From: Planctomyces sp.
GTDB taxonomy: Bacteria > Planctomycetota > Planctomycetia > Planctomycetales > Planctomycetaceae
Assembly: GCA_019636235.1 (NCBI GenBank)
Contig: JAHBXW010000025.1
Location: 17,662-81,661 of the forward strand
Length of the DNA: 64,000 nucleotides
Reading direction: 5' to 3'
This document shows, in pieces, positions 7,793 through 15,951 of this stretch. Every line of letters starts with the position of its first letter. The first letter of the stretch is position 1. The notes beneath the pieces are model-generated. The model ran no database searches, was not told the DNA's origin, and saw only the letters and a list, made by a program, of their open reading frames with translations. The position numbers were made by a program, and so were the translations under genes.

Positions 7793-9721
7793 TCACAGAT
7801 CGAGATCGTCCGCTTCGCCGGCCTCCGCCATGATGATCCGGTAGCGCTCGGACGCGTCCTTGCCCAACAGTTGCGAGAACACCGCGTCCGCCTCCAGCTG
7901 GCTGTCGATGTCCACGCGCAACAGCGTCCGGTGCTTCGGGTTCAGCGTCGTGTCCTTGAGCTGATCGGCGTTCATTTCCCCCAGCCCCTTGAACCGCTGG
8001 ACATCGATGTTCCGACGTTCGCCCAGGGACGCCAGGATCTCCTCCTTGGCGGCCTCGTCCTTCGCGTAGTGCCGCTGCTTGCCGACTTCAATCTTGTACA
8101 GCGGCGGCTGGGCCAGAAACACCTTGCCCAGTTGAATCAGCTCCCGCATGTGCCGGAAGAAGAACGTGAGCAACAGCGTGCTGATGTGGTAGCCATCGCT
8201 GTCGGCGTCCATCAGCAGGATGACCTTGCCGTAGCGCAGCTTGTGCGCGTCGAAGTGCGGTCCGATCCCCGTGCCGAGAGTGTCGACGAGGTCCTTGATC
8301 TCCTGGCTCTGCAGGATCTTGCCCGTCGCCAGGCCTTCGGTATTGAGAATCTTGCCCTTCAGCGGCAGCACGGCCTGAATCCGGGAATCCCGCCCGCTGG
8401 CCGCCGTCCCGCCGGCGGACTGCCCCTCGACGATGAACAGCTCGGTCTCGCCGGGGTCGTTTTCGCGACAGTCCAGCAGCTTGCCGGGAAGATTGCTGCG
8501 TTTCGATCCCGGAGACTTGCGGCGGACCTCGGTTTGCGCATCCCGGCTGGCCTGCCGGGCGCGCGCCGCCAGCACGATCCGGCCGATGACGCCGTCCGCG
8601 ATCGTCCGGTTGTTGTTGAGGAACGTCTCCAGGGCCGGACGCACCAGCCCCTCGACCCAGCCCGACATCTCCGGATTGTTGAGCCGGTCCTTGGTCTGCC
8701 CCTGGAACATCGGCTCCGGGTGGAACGCTGAGACGATCGCGACGATCCCCTCGCGAATGTCGTCCGGCGTGATGTCCAGCCCCTTCTGGCGGATCTCGTG
8801 CACGTCCATGTAGTTTTTCACGGCCTTGGCGACGGCCGACCGCAGCCCCGATTCGTGCGTGCCCCCCGCGCGGGTGCGGATGCCGTTCACATAGCTGCGA
8901 ATGTGCTCGTCGGTCGATTCCGTCCACTTCAGGGCGACCTCGACGCGGATTTTGTCCTCCTCCTTCTCGGCGAAGAACTGCAGCTCATGCACGGCTTTCC
9001 GCTTGTCGTCGGCGATGATCCGCTCGAGGTAGGCGCGAATGCCGTCCGGATGGTGCAGCTCGGTCCGTTCGCCCCTGGACTCATCGTTGAACAGGATCGT
9101 CAGCCCGCCGTGGACGTAGGAGATGTCCTCGAGATGCTGGCGGATCGTGTCGGCATGGAACTGGACGCGGCGGAAGATGTCGGCGTCGGGGCGGAAGAAA
9201 ATGGATGTGCCGTGGCCGCGGAAGGGCCGCAGCTGTTTGAGCGGCGTGGTCGGCTTGCCGCGTTTGTAGCGCTGCTGCCATTCGGCGCCGTCGCGATGGA
9301 TCGTCGCCACGAGTTCCTCGGACAGCGCGGTGACGACGGACGAGCCGACGCCATGCAGGCCGCCGCTGCGGGCGTAGTTCTTGTTCGAGAACTTTCCGCC
9401 GGCGTGCAGGGTCGTGAGGATTGTCTCCAGGGCGGATTTTTTGGTCCGCGGATGGAGGTCGACCGGGATGCCGCGGCCGTTGTCGTCGACGGTGATCGAC
9501 GCCAGGTCCTTGTGCAGCGAGACTGAGATGCGGTCGCATTCGCCGGCGAGATATTCATCGACGGAGTTGTCGACGATTTCCCAGACCAGGTGATGCAGTC
9601 CGCGGGCATCAGTGCCGCCGATGTACATCGAGGGCCGCTTGCGGACGGGGTCGAGCCCCTCCAGGACCTCGATGTCGGCGGCGGTGTAGGCGCCGCGGGT
9701 GGATTCAGTCGCTGAAGCCAT
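7793..9721 (-). CDS. parE: Type IIA DNA topoisomerase ATPase subunit, ParE-like
   Basis: 642 residues. GHKL ATPase domain: PSMYIGG, E48 and N52 in WEIVDNSVDE, DDNGRGIPV, and the SGGLHGVGSSVV lid. Then the transducer domain and a TOPRIM domain with the catalytic glutamate at E432 and DADSDGYHI metal-binding aspartates; the C-terminal QRFKGLGEMN motif is intact. Overall length and DADSDG point to a ParE-type rather than a long GyrB-type subunit, though GyrB cannot be excluded without a phylogeny. It pairs with an A subunit (not in the window) to relax or decatenate DNA. Odd point: the invariant EGDSAGG motif reads EGQSAGG (Q434). Confidence 0.9.
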   Translation of the reverse strand: MASATESTRGAYTAADIEVLEGLDPVRKRPSMYIGGTDARGLHHLVWEIVDNSVDEYLAGECDRISVSLHKDLASITVDDNGRGIPVDLHPRTKKSALETILTTLHAGGKFSNKNYARSGGLHGVGSSVVTALSEELVATIHRDGAEWQQRYKRGKPTTPLKQLRPFRGHGTSIFFRPDADIFRRVQFHADTIRQHLEDISYVHGGLTILFNDESRGERTELHHPDGIRAYLERIIADDKRKAVHELQFFAEKEEDKIRVEVALKWTESTDEHIRSYVNGIRTRAGGTHESGLRSAVAKAVKNYMDVHEIRQKGLDITPDDIREGIVAIVSAFHPEPMFQGQTKDRLNNPEMSGWVEGLVRPALETFLNNNRTIADGVIGRIVLAARARQASRDAQTEVRRKSPGSKRSNLPGKLLDCRENDPGETELFIVEGQSAGGTAASGRDSRIQAVLPLKGKILNTEGLATGKILQSQEIKDLVDTLGTGIGPHFDAHKLRYGKVILLMDADSDGYHISTLLLTFFFRHMRELIQLGKVFLAQPPLYKIEVGKQRHYAKDEAAKEEILASLGERRNIDVQRFKGLGEMNADQLKDTTLNPKHRTLLRVDIDSQLEADAVFSQLLGKDASERYRIIMAEAGEADDLDL

Positions 9722-9833
9722 GTCGTCCCTGATCGAACAATCTGCCGAACGCGGCCGCGCGGGGGCGGCAGGCGGGACAAATTAGAGCAATCGGGGCGCG
9801 GAATCGAGACCTCGCGAACCGTCGCCGCGCATG

Positions 9834-9862
9834 AAAAATGCCGCAGCGCGAGGCTGCGGCAT
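9834..9862 (-). terminator. Rho-independent terminator of csrA
   Basis: Read on the minus strand, a perfect 10-bp stem (ATGCCGCAGC paired with GCTGCGGCAT) encloses a 5-base loop and runs into TTTTT at 9838-9834. It sits about 40 bases beyond the csrA stop, so it ends the csrA transcript before the topoisomerase gene. Confidence 0.85.
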
Positions 9863-9903
9863 CGGTTCAGTTCACGGATCACGTCCGGCTGGGAGCCGGA
9901 GTT

Positions 9904-10128
9904 TCAGGAGGAAGGCTGCGATTCGACGGGGTTGTCCACCGCCGCGCGGGCCTCATCCTCCGCCTTCATGCGTTGCAGTTGCTCGTAAACTTCCGTGCGA
10001 TGCACGGGCACATCCCGCGGGGCCTCGATGCCCAGGCGCACCTTGTCCCCCCGGATCTCGACAACCGTGATCCGCACGGAGTCGGCGATGATGATGCTTT
10101 CGTTCTTCTTCCTCGACAAGACCAGCAT
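9904..10128 (-). CDS. csrA: Carbon storage regulator CsrA
   Basis: 74 residues from ATG 10128, which has GAGGAG 7 bases upstream. The N terminus MLVLSRKKNESIIIAD, the central RGDKVRLGIEAPRDVPVHR and the following EVY motif are hallmark CsrA/RsmA sequence. L4 and R44-type RNA-binding residues are present. CsrA dimers bind GGA motifs in mRNA leaders and change translation or stability, usually of motility, biofilm and carbon-storage genes. The tail beyond residue 60 is a short disordered extension. It has its own promoter and terminator, so it is monocistronic. The GGAGGA-like ribosome site could itself be a CsrA target, giving autoregulation (inference). Confidence 0.95.
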   Translation of the reverse strand: MLVLSRKKNESIIIADSVRITVVEIRGDKVRLGIEAPRDVPVHRTEVYEQLQRMKAEDEARAAVDNPVESQPSS

Positions 10129-10498
10129 GGTCTGCTCCTCGCCGCGGGCTTGCTGTCGGTGATCCTCACCGCGGGATGCCCGCGGCCGCATCGGCACGCC
10201 TGAATGTTGCTCCCTCGAACGTCCCGACAGACAATTTCCCTTGACGATTTTACGGGAGGCGTTCTCACCGTCAATTGGCGTTCTTTCTCGAAACCTGACG
10301 AAATCTCCGAGAATTCCGGCCCCCGCCCGAGGGAATCCGGCCACTTCGGCCGTCTCCTTCCGCCGTTCCCATGGGGCCGCAACACGCCGCTGCGGAAATC
10401 TTGGCCACAATGAATAAACCAATTCGGATCAATGGTTTACAACGAGAAAACCCGAGGGTAGGCTGGAACTCGTCCATTCCGTCTGTCGGAGGCCCCTG
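10129..10498. other. Divergent intergenic region between csrA and the repeat protein
   Basis: 370 bases without a gene. The csrA promoter is visible on the minus strand (separate entry). A relatively AT-rich patch at 10410-10450 (AATGAATAAACCAATT...) probably holds the promoter of the plus-strand gene at 10499, but I cannot place its -35/-10 boxes with confidence. Confidence 0.5.
10247..10274 (-). promoter_or_regulatory. Predicted sigma-70 promoter of csrA
   Basis: On the minus strand, TTGACG (10274-10269) and TAAAAT (10252-10247) are separated by 16 bases, each matching the consensus at five of six positions. Transcription would start near 10240 and give a leader of about 110 bases before csrA. 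Confidence 0.65.
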
Positions 10499-12124
10499 AT
10501 GCCCGGCCCCATCACCGTTCAGTGTCCGCATTGCAGCTCGCAGATGCGGATCAAAAACACAGGCCTCCTGGGCAAGAAGGCCCCCTGCCCGAAGTGCAGC
10601 AAACCCTTCGTGCTCAAGAATCAGGTCGACGACGAGGACGACTTCAGCTTCGACGACGACTACGAGGAGCAGGCCGAGACCGCGCAGACGCGCTCCGGCA
10701 AACGCGCGGCCGGAACGAAGACCGCCAAGGCTTCCGGGAAGTCAGGGGGCGGGAAATCGAAGGGGAAATCCCGCAAGAAGAGTTCGTCCGGCGGATGGCA
10801 GTTGCCCGTGCTGATCGGCGGGGGCGCGGTCGTCGTCGCCGGCCTCGTGATTGGCGGCATCCAGCTGTTTGGAGGCTCGTCGGAGACCGTCGCCGCGTCG
10901 AATTCCACGTCGCCGTCGCCCGACCCGGCCGCGATGGCATCCGCCGCGCCGACGTCCACGCCCGTGACGCCGGCCGCTGAGCAGACCACGCCGTCCGCGG
11001 AATCGGAAACCGCTGAAGACACATCGCTGGCCGAAACTCAGGACACCGGGACGGAATCGGGCGAAGGCACGACCCCGGAGGCCCAGGCGTCGTCCGGAAT
11101 GCCAGCCGGCTATCCAACGGCGAACAACGGCCCGGGCAGTTCGACGCCCAATGTCGGCGCGCCTGGCGGCATGCCGGCGGGCTACCCGACCGCCAACAAC
11201 GGCCCCGGCAGTTCGACGCCCAGCGTCGGAGCGCCTGGCGGCATGCCGGCGGGCTACCCGACCGCCAACAACGGCCCAGGCAGTTCGACGCCCAATGTTG
11301 GCGCGCCTGGCGGGATGCCGGCGGGCTACCCGACCGCCAACAACGGCCCAGGCAGTTCGACGCCCAGCGTTGGCGCGCCTGGCGGGATGCCGGCCGGATA
11401 TCCGACAGCCAGCAACTCCGGCTCGACGCCGACGCCCTCGACAACGGGCTACACGTCTCCCCAGTCCGGTCAAGCTCAGCAGTCCGGCCAGTACGCACAG
11501 CCTGGTCAGTACACACAGCCGGGTCAGTACCCGCAGGCGAACTCCGGCAACGGCCAGCAGCAGAACGGCGGTTGGTTCTCGCGGTTGATGAACGCCGCCG
11601 CTGATGCCCAGGCCGCGACCGAAGAAGCTGAGGCTCAGGCGGAGGAAGAGAAGGCGACCAGTCGCTCCCGTCGTCGCCGCGCAACGGCTCAGGGGGGGAC
11701 GCAGCAGCGCGGTTCCGCGGGAGGCGCCAACCGCAGCGGACCGCAGGGCTCGCAGCCGCCGGGATCTTCTCCGCAAGGGTCGTTCGACTCCCAGCAGGGG
11801 CGATCCAGTCAAGGCTACACCCAGCCGCCGACCGCCCAGCAGAACTCCAGCCAGGGTTCGCAGCGGTCCAGCCAGGGGTACGGTCCGCCCCCAACAACGA
11901 ACCAGAATTCGAGCCAGGGCTCGATGCGGTCCAGTCAGGGCTTTACTCCACCCCAGACGAACCAGAACTCGAGCCTCGGCTCGCAGCGGAGCTCCATGCC
12001 TCCGACATCCTCCGGCCAGGACCAGTCCAGTCAGGGGTCCCAGCGATCGCAGCCGCCAACCAACTCCGGCCAGGACCAGTCCAGCCAGGGATCTCAGCGG
12101 TCACAGCCGCCGAGTTCCAATTGA
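10499..12124 (+). CDS. Zinc-ribbon membrane protein with low-complexity repeat tail
   Basis: 541 residues. The N terminus is a small zinc ribbon of MJ0042 type (CPHC at 9-12, CPKC at 30-33), followed by an acidic then Lys/Gly/Ser-rich linker and a single membrane segment (about 102-124). The rest lies on the far side: Thr/Ser/Ala-rich sequence, four full plus one partial copy of a 24-residue repeat built on PAGYPTANNGPGSSTP (nucleotides 11096-11419), a Gln-rich stretch, a short charged helix (DAQAATEEAEAQAEEEKA), and a C-terminal block of imperfect SSQGSQRSSQGY/PPP repeats. Such tails are usually disordered and surface- or wall-exposed. No enzyme domain. Function unknown; the repeats make length variation likely. 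Confidence 0.8.
   Translation: MPGPITVQCPHCSSQMRIKNTGLLGKKAPCPKCSKPFVLKNQVDDEDDFSFDDDYEEQAETAQTRSGKRAAGTKTAKASGKSGGGKSKGKSRKKSSSGGWQLPVLIGGGAVVVAGLVIGGIQLFGGSSETVAASNSTSPSPDPAAMASAAPTSTPVTPAAEQTTPSAESETAEDTSLAETQDTGTESGEGTTPEAQASSGMPAGYPTANNGPGSSTPNVGAPGGMPAGYPTANNGPGSSTPSVGAPGGMPAGYPTANNGPGSSTPNVGAPGGMPAGYPTANNGPGSSTPSVGAPGGMPAGYPTASNSGSTPTPSTTGYTSPQSGQAQQSGQYAQPGQYTQPGQYPQANSGNGQQQNGGWFSRLMNAAADAQAATEEAEAQAEEEKATSRSRRRRATAQGGTQQRGSAGGANRSGPQGSQPPGSSPQGSFDSQQGRSSQGYTQPPTAQQNSSQGSQRSSQGYGPPPTTNQNSSQGSMRSSQGFTPPQTNQNSSLGSQRSSMPPTSSGQDQSSQGSQRSQPPTNSGQDQSSQGSQRSQPPSSN
11096..11419 (+). repeat. Tandem 72-bp coding repeat, four full copies and one partial
   Basis: Units start at 11096, 11168, 11240 and 11312, with a truncated copy from 11384. 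Each encodes 24 residues; the only regular amino-acid difference is Asn/Ser in STPN/STPS, which alternates N-S-N-S. Third-codon differences between units show they are not brand-new duplications. Confidence 0.95.
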
Positions 12125-12208
12125 AACCCGGGCGGCGAGATCGGCCAACGCTCGCCGCACGATCGCATTCCACACGGAATGTTGACCGGCCGAAGGAGTT
12201 GCCTGCCA

Positions 12209-12829
12209 GTGAACGCTGAGTCGGCGGATTCCGGCGACGATCAGATCTTCAATCGCGTCGCGTCCGGCGACCGGCGCGCATTCCACGTGATCGTGTCGCG
12301 CTACCGTCCCCGGCTGCTCCGATTCACCCAGCGCAGCTTCGGCGATCCCGGGCTGGCCGACGACCTCGTTCAGGAAACGTTCATCGCGATCTATGCCGCC
12401 CGCGGCACGTACGATCCGCGGTTCGCATTCAGCACGTGGATCTGGACCGTCCATTTCAATGTCTGCCGTCGCGAACGACGGCGCAGGATGAGCCTGGCCC
12501 GCACGATGGCCGGGGCGATCGACCTGTTCCGCAGCCGCGTGACGGCGGCCCCCTCTCCCTCGGAGGAACTGGAACAGCGGGAGCGCGCCGCGGAACTGCG
12601 CGAACTGCTGGACCGCTTGCCCGCCGCCCAGGCGGACGCGATCCGACTGCGGTTTTTCGCGGAGCTGCCGTTTGACCAGGTGGCGGCCGCGATGAATTCC
12701 AGCGTCAGCGGGGCGAAGGTCCGCGTGCGGAAGGGGCTGCAGGCGTTGTCCGGCTGGATCAGCCGGAGTGAGTCACTGGATCTGCTGGAGGCGATGCTGC
12801 CGGAATCCGGCGAGGGGCGTACGACATGA
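12209..12829 (+). CDS. RNA polymerase ECF sigma factor with adjacent anti-sigma gene
   Basis: 206 residues from GTG 12209, preceded by AAGGAG at 12193-12198; the upstream ATG at 12179 lacks a ribosome site. Region 2 is clear (IVSRYRPRLLRFTQRSF, DDLVQETFIAIY, FSTWIWTVHFNVCRRE), as is region 4 (LPAAQADAIRLRFFAELPFDQVAAAM...VRVRKGLQAL). The stop codon overlaps the start of the next gene in an ATGA, so sigma and anti-sigma are translationally coupled, the normal arrangement for membrane-signal-controlled ECF pairs. Targets unknown; autoregulation is likely by analogy with the family. Confidence 0.93.
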   Translation: MNAESADSGDDQIFNRVASGDRRAFHVIVSRYRPRLLRFTQRSFGDPGLADDLVQETFIAIYAARGTYDPRFAFSTWIWTVHFNVCRRERRRRMSLARTMAGAIDLFRSRVTAAPSPSEELEQRERAAELRELLDRLPAAQADAIRLRFFAELPFDQVAAAMNSSVSGAKVRVRKGLQALSGWISRSESLDLLEAMLPESGEGRTT

Positions 12830-13299
12830 CCTGCGATGACGCATTCGATGCCATGACGGATCCCCGGCGGGGCGGCGATCCGGATCTGTCGCTGCACCTG
12901 TCGGGCTGCCCGCGGTGCCGCGCGATGTCGGAGACGCTGGCCCCCGCGCTGGAATTGATTCACGCCGGCGTCCGCTCGCACGTCGAGGAGCGCGGCGCTG
13001 GCGCCACGGCGGATTCGGCGGAGCTGGCCGTCGCCGCGGCGGATCGGCTGTCTGGGGCCTGGGGGGGGCGGCCCGCTGGCGGCTCGCTTCGAAACCGCAC
13101 TCGGATTGGCGTTGGGGCGGCGCTCGCCGTGGGATTCGCGGCGGCCGCGGTGGCGCTCAACTCCAGCGCGCCGACAGCCCGCAAGGCGTCCCGGGCTCCC
13201 GTCGTCTGCCTCTGGCAGGACCGCGACGCGGCGGACCGGTTGCCGGTCGAGTACATCACGGCCGCCTGCGCGTCGTGCCACCATCTCAGCGGGCCATGA
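12826..13299 (+). CDS. Membrane-bound zinc anti-sigma factor with C-terminal CxxCH motif
   Basis: 157 residues. The N-terminal cytoplasmic part has the zinc anti-sigma (ZAS) pattern: C3, then H24-x3-C28-x2-C31 in HLSGCPRC. An Ala/Gly-rich linker leads to one membrane segment (about 94-111). The short outer domain contains C128 and ends in CASCHH (148-153), a CxxCH motif of the kind that binds c-type heme. The protein should hold the upstream sigma factor at the membrane and release it on an envelope signal; a redox or metal input through the CxxCH is my inference. A run of eight G at 13061-13068 lies between the zinc and membrane parts. Confidence 0.75.
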   Translation: MTCDDAFDAMTDPRRGGDPDLSLHLSGCPRCRAMSETLAPALELIHAGVRSHVEERGAGATADSAELAVAAADRLSGAWGGRPAGGSLRNRTRIGVGAALAVGFAAAAVALNSSAPTARKASRAPVVCLWQDRDAADRLPVEYITAACASCHHLSGP

Positions 13300-13384
13300 G
13301 CCGCGGCGTCGGGCCGCAGCGATGGTCCTCGTGGTCCGCAGATTCGACGCGCCGCTGTCCGCGAAGTCTCCGCGGACGGCCATC

Positions 13385-14107
13385 TCACAGCACCAGGGAC
13401 AAGGACGCGCCCAGGACGCCGCCGATCAGCGGACCGATCACCGGCACCCACGCGTAGCCCCAGTCGGAGGGCCCCTTCCCGGGTATCGGCAACAGGGCAT
13501 GTGCGATGCGCGGCCCCAGGTCCCGCGCGGGATTGATCGCGTAGCCCGTCGGACCGCCCAGCGACAGTCCGATGCTGAACACGACCAGCCCCACCAGCAG
13601 GCCTCGGAAGCTGCTGTCGAGCCCACTGTCCAGTTTGAAGTTGTCGGGAGTCAGAATCAGCGCCGTGCCCAGCGTCAGCACGCACGTTCCGATGATCTCG
13701 GTCAGCAGGTTGGCGGCTGGGCTGCGGATCGCGGGGGCCGTGCAGAATACGGCCCGCTTCGCGTCCGGGTCGTCCGTCGCGGCCCAATGATTCAGGTAGG
13801 CCAGCCACACGATCACGCCTCCCAGGATGCCCCCGAGCAGTTGCGCGGCGAGATATGTCGGCACAAGCGGCCAGTCGAATTGCCCCGTCGCGGCCAAACC
13901 GATCGTGACGGCCGGGTTCAGATGCCCACCGCTGGCCGCATGCGCCGCGTACACCGCGATGGCCACCGCGAATCCCCACCCGGCCGTGACGACGATCCAG
14001 CCCCCCTGGTGGCCTTTCGTGCGGGCCAGTGCGACGTTCGCCACCACGCCGTCGCCCAGCGTGACAAGCAGCGTGGTCCCCAGAAGTTCTCCGATGAACG
14101 GCGTCAT
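13385..14107 (-). CDS. glpF: Glycerol facilitator, MIP/aquaporin family
   Basis: 240 residues, six membrane helices with the two half-helix pore motifs: [10 protein letters not shown] in the first half and [10 protein letters not shown] in the second. The aspartate directly after NPAR is characteristic of glycerol facilitators rather than water-only aquaporins, so transport of glycerol or similar small polyols is expected. No glycerol kinase or dehydrogenase gene is adjacent; the gene stands alone, divergent from rmlA and convergent with the anti-sigma gene. Confidence 0.88.
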   Translation of the reverse strand: MTPFIGELLGTTLLVTLGDGVVANVALARTKGHQGGWIVVTAGWGFAVAIAVYAAHAASGGHLNPAVTIGLAATGQFDWPLVPTYLAAQLLGGILGGVIVWLAYLNHWAATDDPDAKRAVFCTAPAIRSPAANLLTEIIGTCVLTLGTALILTPDNFKLDSGLDSSFRGLLVGLVVFSIGLSLGGPTGYAINPARDLGPRIAHALLPIPGKGPSDWGYAWVPVIGPLIGGVLGASLSLVL

Positions 14108-14304
14108 GCAGTCGCTCCGCCTTTGGTCACAGGGTGCGTCGCGGGTCGCACGGGCCCCGGCCGCGGCGCAACGACCCGACCAGAGTACCGCGACGGGAAA
14201 CGCATGTCGCGGCGACCGGATGCCTGAGATATCGTGTCCTTTGCGGCCCCCGCACGGCCGCCGCCGCGTCCCATACTGGCCCGCCGAATGTCGAGAACCG
14301 CCCG

Positions 14305-15198
14305 ATGACTGAATCCACCACCGCCATGCGACGGGGCATCATCCTCGCGGGGGGCAGCGGCACGCGGCTGTATCCCGCGACGCGGGTCGTCAGCAAACAA
14401 CTGCTGCCGATCTACGACAAGCCAATGATCTATTACCCGCTGTCGACTTTGATGCTGGCCGGCATCCGGGACATTCTGGTGATCAGCACTCCGCACGATC
14501 TGCCGCTGTTCGAGCGTCTCCTGGGGGATGGCGGCCAGTGGGGGCTGCGGATCGAATACGCGGGACAGCCGACGCCCGGGGGGCTGGCCCAGGCCTTTGT
14601 GATCGGCGAAGACTTCGTCGCCGGCCACCTCTCCTGCCTGATTCTCGGAGACAACATCTTCTACGGGCATCAGCTCTCGAAATCGCTGCAGACGGCCAGC
14701 GCGAACATCGCGGGCGCGACGGTCTTCGCCTATCACGTGCGGGATCCCGAGCGATACGGCGTCGTGGAACTCGACGACCGTGGCCTGGCCGTGAGCATTG
14801 AGGAGAAGCCGGTCCGGCCGCGCTCCAGCCTCGCTGTCACCGGGCTGTACTTCTACGACGAATCGGTCGTCGAGATTGCCAAGTCGATCCGTCCGTCCAG
14901 ACGCGGCGAACTGGAAATCACCGACGTCAACCGCGTGTACATGGAGCATGGCCAGTTGCAGGTCGAGGTGCTGGGCCGCGGCTCGGCCTGGCTGGACACG
15001 GGCACGCACGATTCGCTGCAGGAGGCGTCGCAGTTCGTGGGCGTGCTGGAACAGCGGCAGGGGCTGAAGATCGCCTGCCCCGAGGAGATCGCGTGGCGGA
15101 TGGACTACATCACCGACGCGGAACTCCGCGCGCTGGGGGAGGAAATGCGGAGCAGCAGCTACGGACAGTACCTGTTGAGCCTGCAGCGTTCGCTGTGA
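14305..15198 (+). CDS. rmlA: Glucose-1-phosphate thymidylyltransferase
   Basis: 297 residues from ATG 14305. It shows the nucleotidyltransferase signature [17 protein letters not shown], then [25 protein letters not shown], and the sugar-binding EEKP and GLYFYD segments, followed by [15 protein letters not shown]. These match RmlA/RfbA, which makes dTDP-glucose from dTTP and glucose-1-phosphate, the first step to dTDP-rhamnose and other dTDP-deoxysugars. The partner genes rmlB, rmlC and rmlD are not in the window. It opens a region of surface-sugar genes. Confidence 0.95.
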   Translation: MTESTTAMRRGIILAGGSGTRLYPATRVVSKQLLPIYDKPMIYYPLSTLMLAGIRDILVISTPHDLPLFERLLGDGGQWGLRIEYAGQPTPGGLAQAFVIGEDFVAGHLSCLILGDNIFYGHQLSKSLQTASANIAGATVFAYHVRDPERYGVVELDDRGLAVSIEEKPVRPRSSLAVTGLYFYDESVVEIAKSIRPSRRGELEITDVNRVYMEHGQLQVEVLGRGSAWLDTGTHDSLQEASQFVGVLEQRQGLKIACPEEIAWRMDYITDAELRALGEEMRSSSYGQYLLSLQRSL

Positions 15199-15264
15199 GT
15201 TCGCCGCTCTCGATCAGGGGAACGGGCCGGAGTTGCGCGCTGATGCCGAGCCGGATTGCCGCCA

Positions 15265-15762
15265 CTACGCCGTGCGCACGAACGCCATGTAATAGAACGC
15301 GAGTCCCGTCACTGAAGTCGCCACGAGGTCGGCGACGGAAATCCAGCCCAGGCGGACGTGCAGCCGGCTGTGCGGCCCCGGCGCCGGCGGATCGCGGAAC
15401 CGCCTCAGCGCCAGGGCGATTGTCGCGGCCCACAAGAAGGGCGTCGAAATCGCAAACGCAAGGTGCACGTACAGCAGCTGCCGCACCGCATCGAGCGCCG
15501 CGCCCGTCAGCCGCGGCTGATCCGGATCCCGGTTGACGATCCGCTCCCAGCCCCCCTGCAGCCGCATGTCGAGTTCGAACAATCCCACGGCCGCCAGCAG
15601 CACGACCGCCAGCACGAGCTGACCGATTTTATGCAGCCGGTAGTTCTTCTTCGATCGGGCCAGCCACACGGTCCAGATCAGCGCCGGCACGACCAGCACG
15701 AGGGCGCACACGACGACGTCCAGCATCGGCGAGGCGTTGTATCCGAGAAACCCGCGTTGCAT
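15265..15762 (-). CDS. DUF420 integral membrane protein
   Basis: 165 residues from ATG 15762, with four predicted membrane segments (about 12-34, 45-62, 96-118, 141-162). The histidine in RLHKIGQLVLAV and the one in LLYVHLAFA are typical of DUF420, a family related to cytochrome oxidase assembly/membrane heme proteins. A role in respiratory-chain assembly is known only for relatives and is not shown here. It is on the opposite strand to, and interrupts, the sugar-gene region. Confidence 0.8.
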   Translation of the reverse strand: MQRGFLGYNASPMLDVVVCALVLVVPALIWTVWLARSKKNYRLHKIGQLVLAVVLLAAVGLFELDMRLQGGWERIVNRDPDQPRLTGAALDAVRQLLYVHLAFAISTPFLWAATIALALRRFRDPPAPGPHSRLHVRLGWISVADLVATSVTGLAFYYMAFVRTA

Positions 15763-15951
15763 GGCGCGCCTGTGTCCGGCCGGAAAACGGCGGATTATAG
15801 ACCCCCGGCCGCGTGCCACAACGCAGGCGCGTCGCCGCAGGCGGCGCAGCAGGCTTGCGGCCCCCTTCGGCCCGGCTATTCTCAGAAACTCCGGCAGCCG
15901 CGGCTGTCCGCGACGTCCGCACCGCTTCGCCCAACTCGAGGGATCAGATTC

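Noticed and set aside
11096..11419. CRISPR-like regular repeats
   Set aside because: Units are directly adjacent, in frame and translated, with no spacers.
10644..11897. Minus-strand frames across the repeat protein
   Set aside because: They only mirror the plus-strand tandem repeats; the plus frame has the zinc ribbon, membrane helix and a start consistent with the gene layout.
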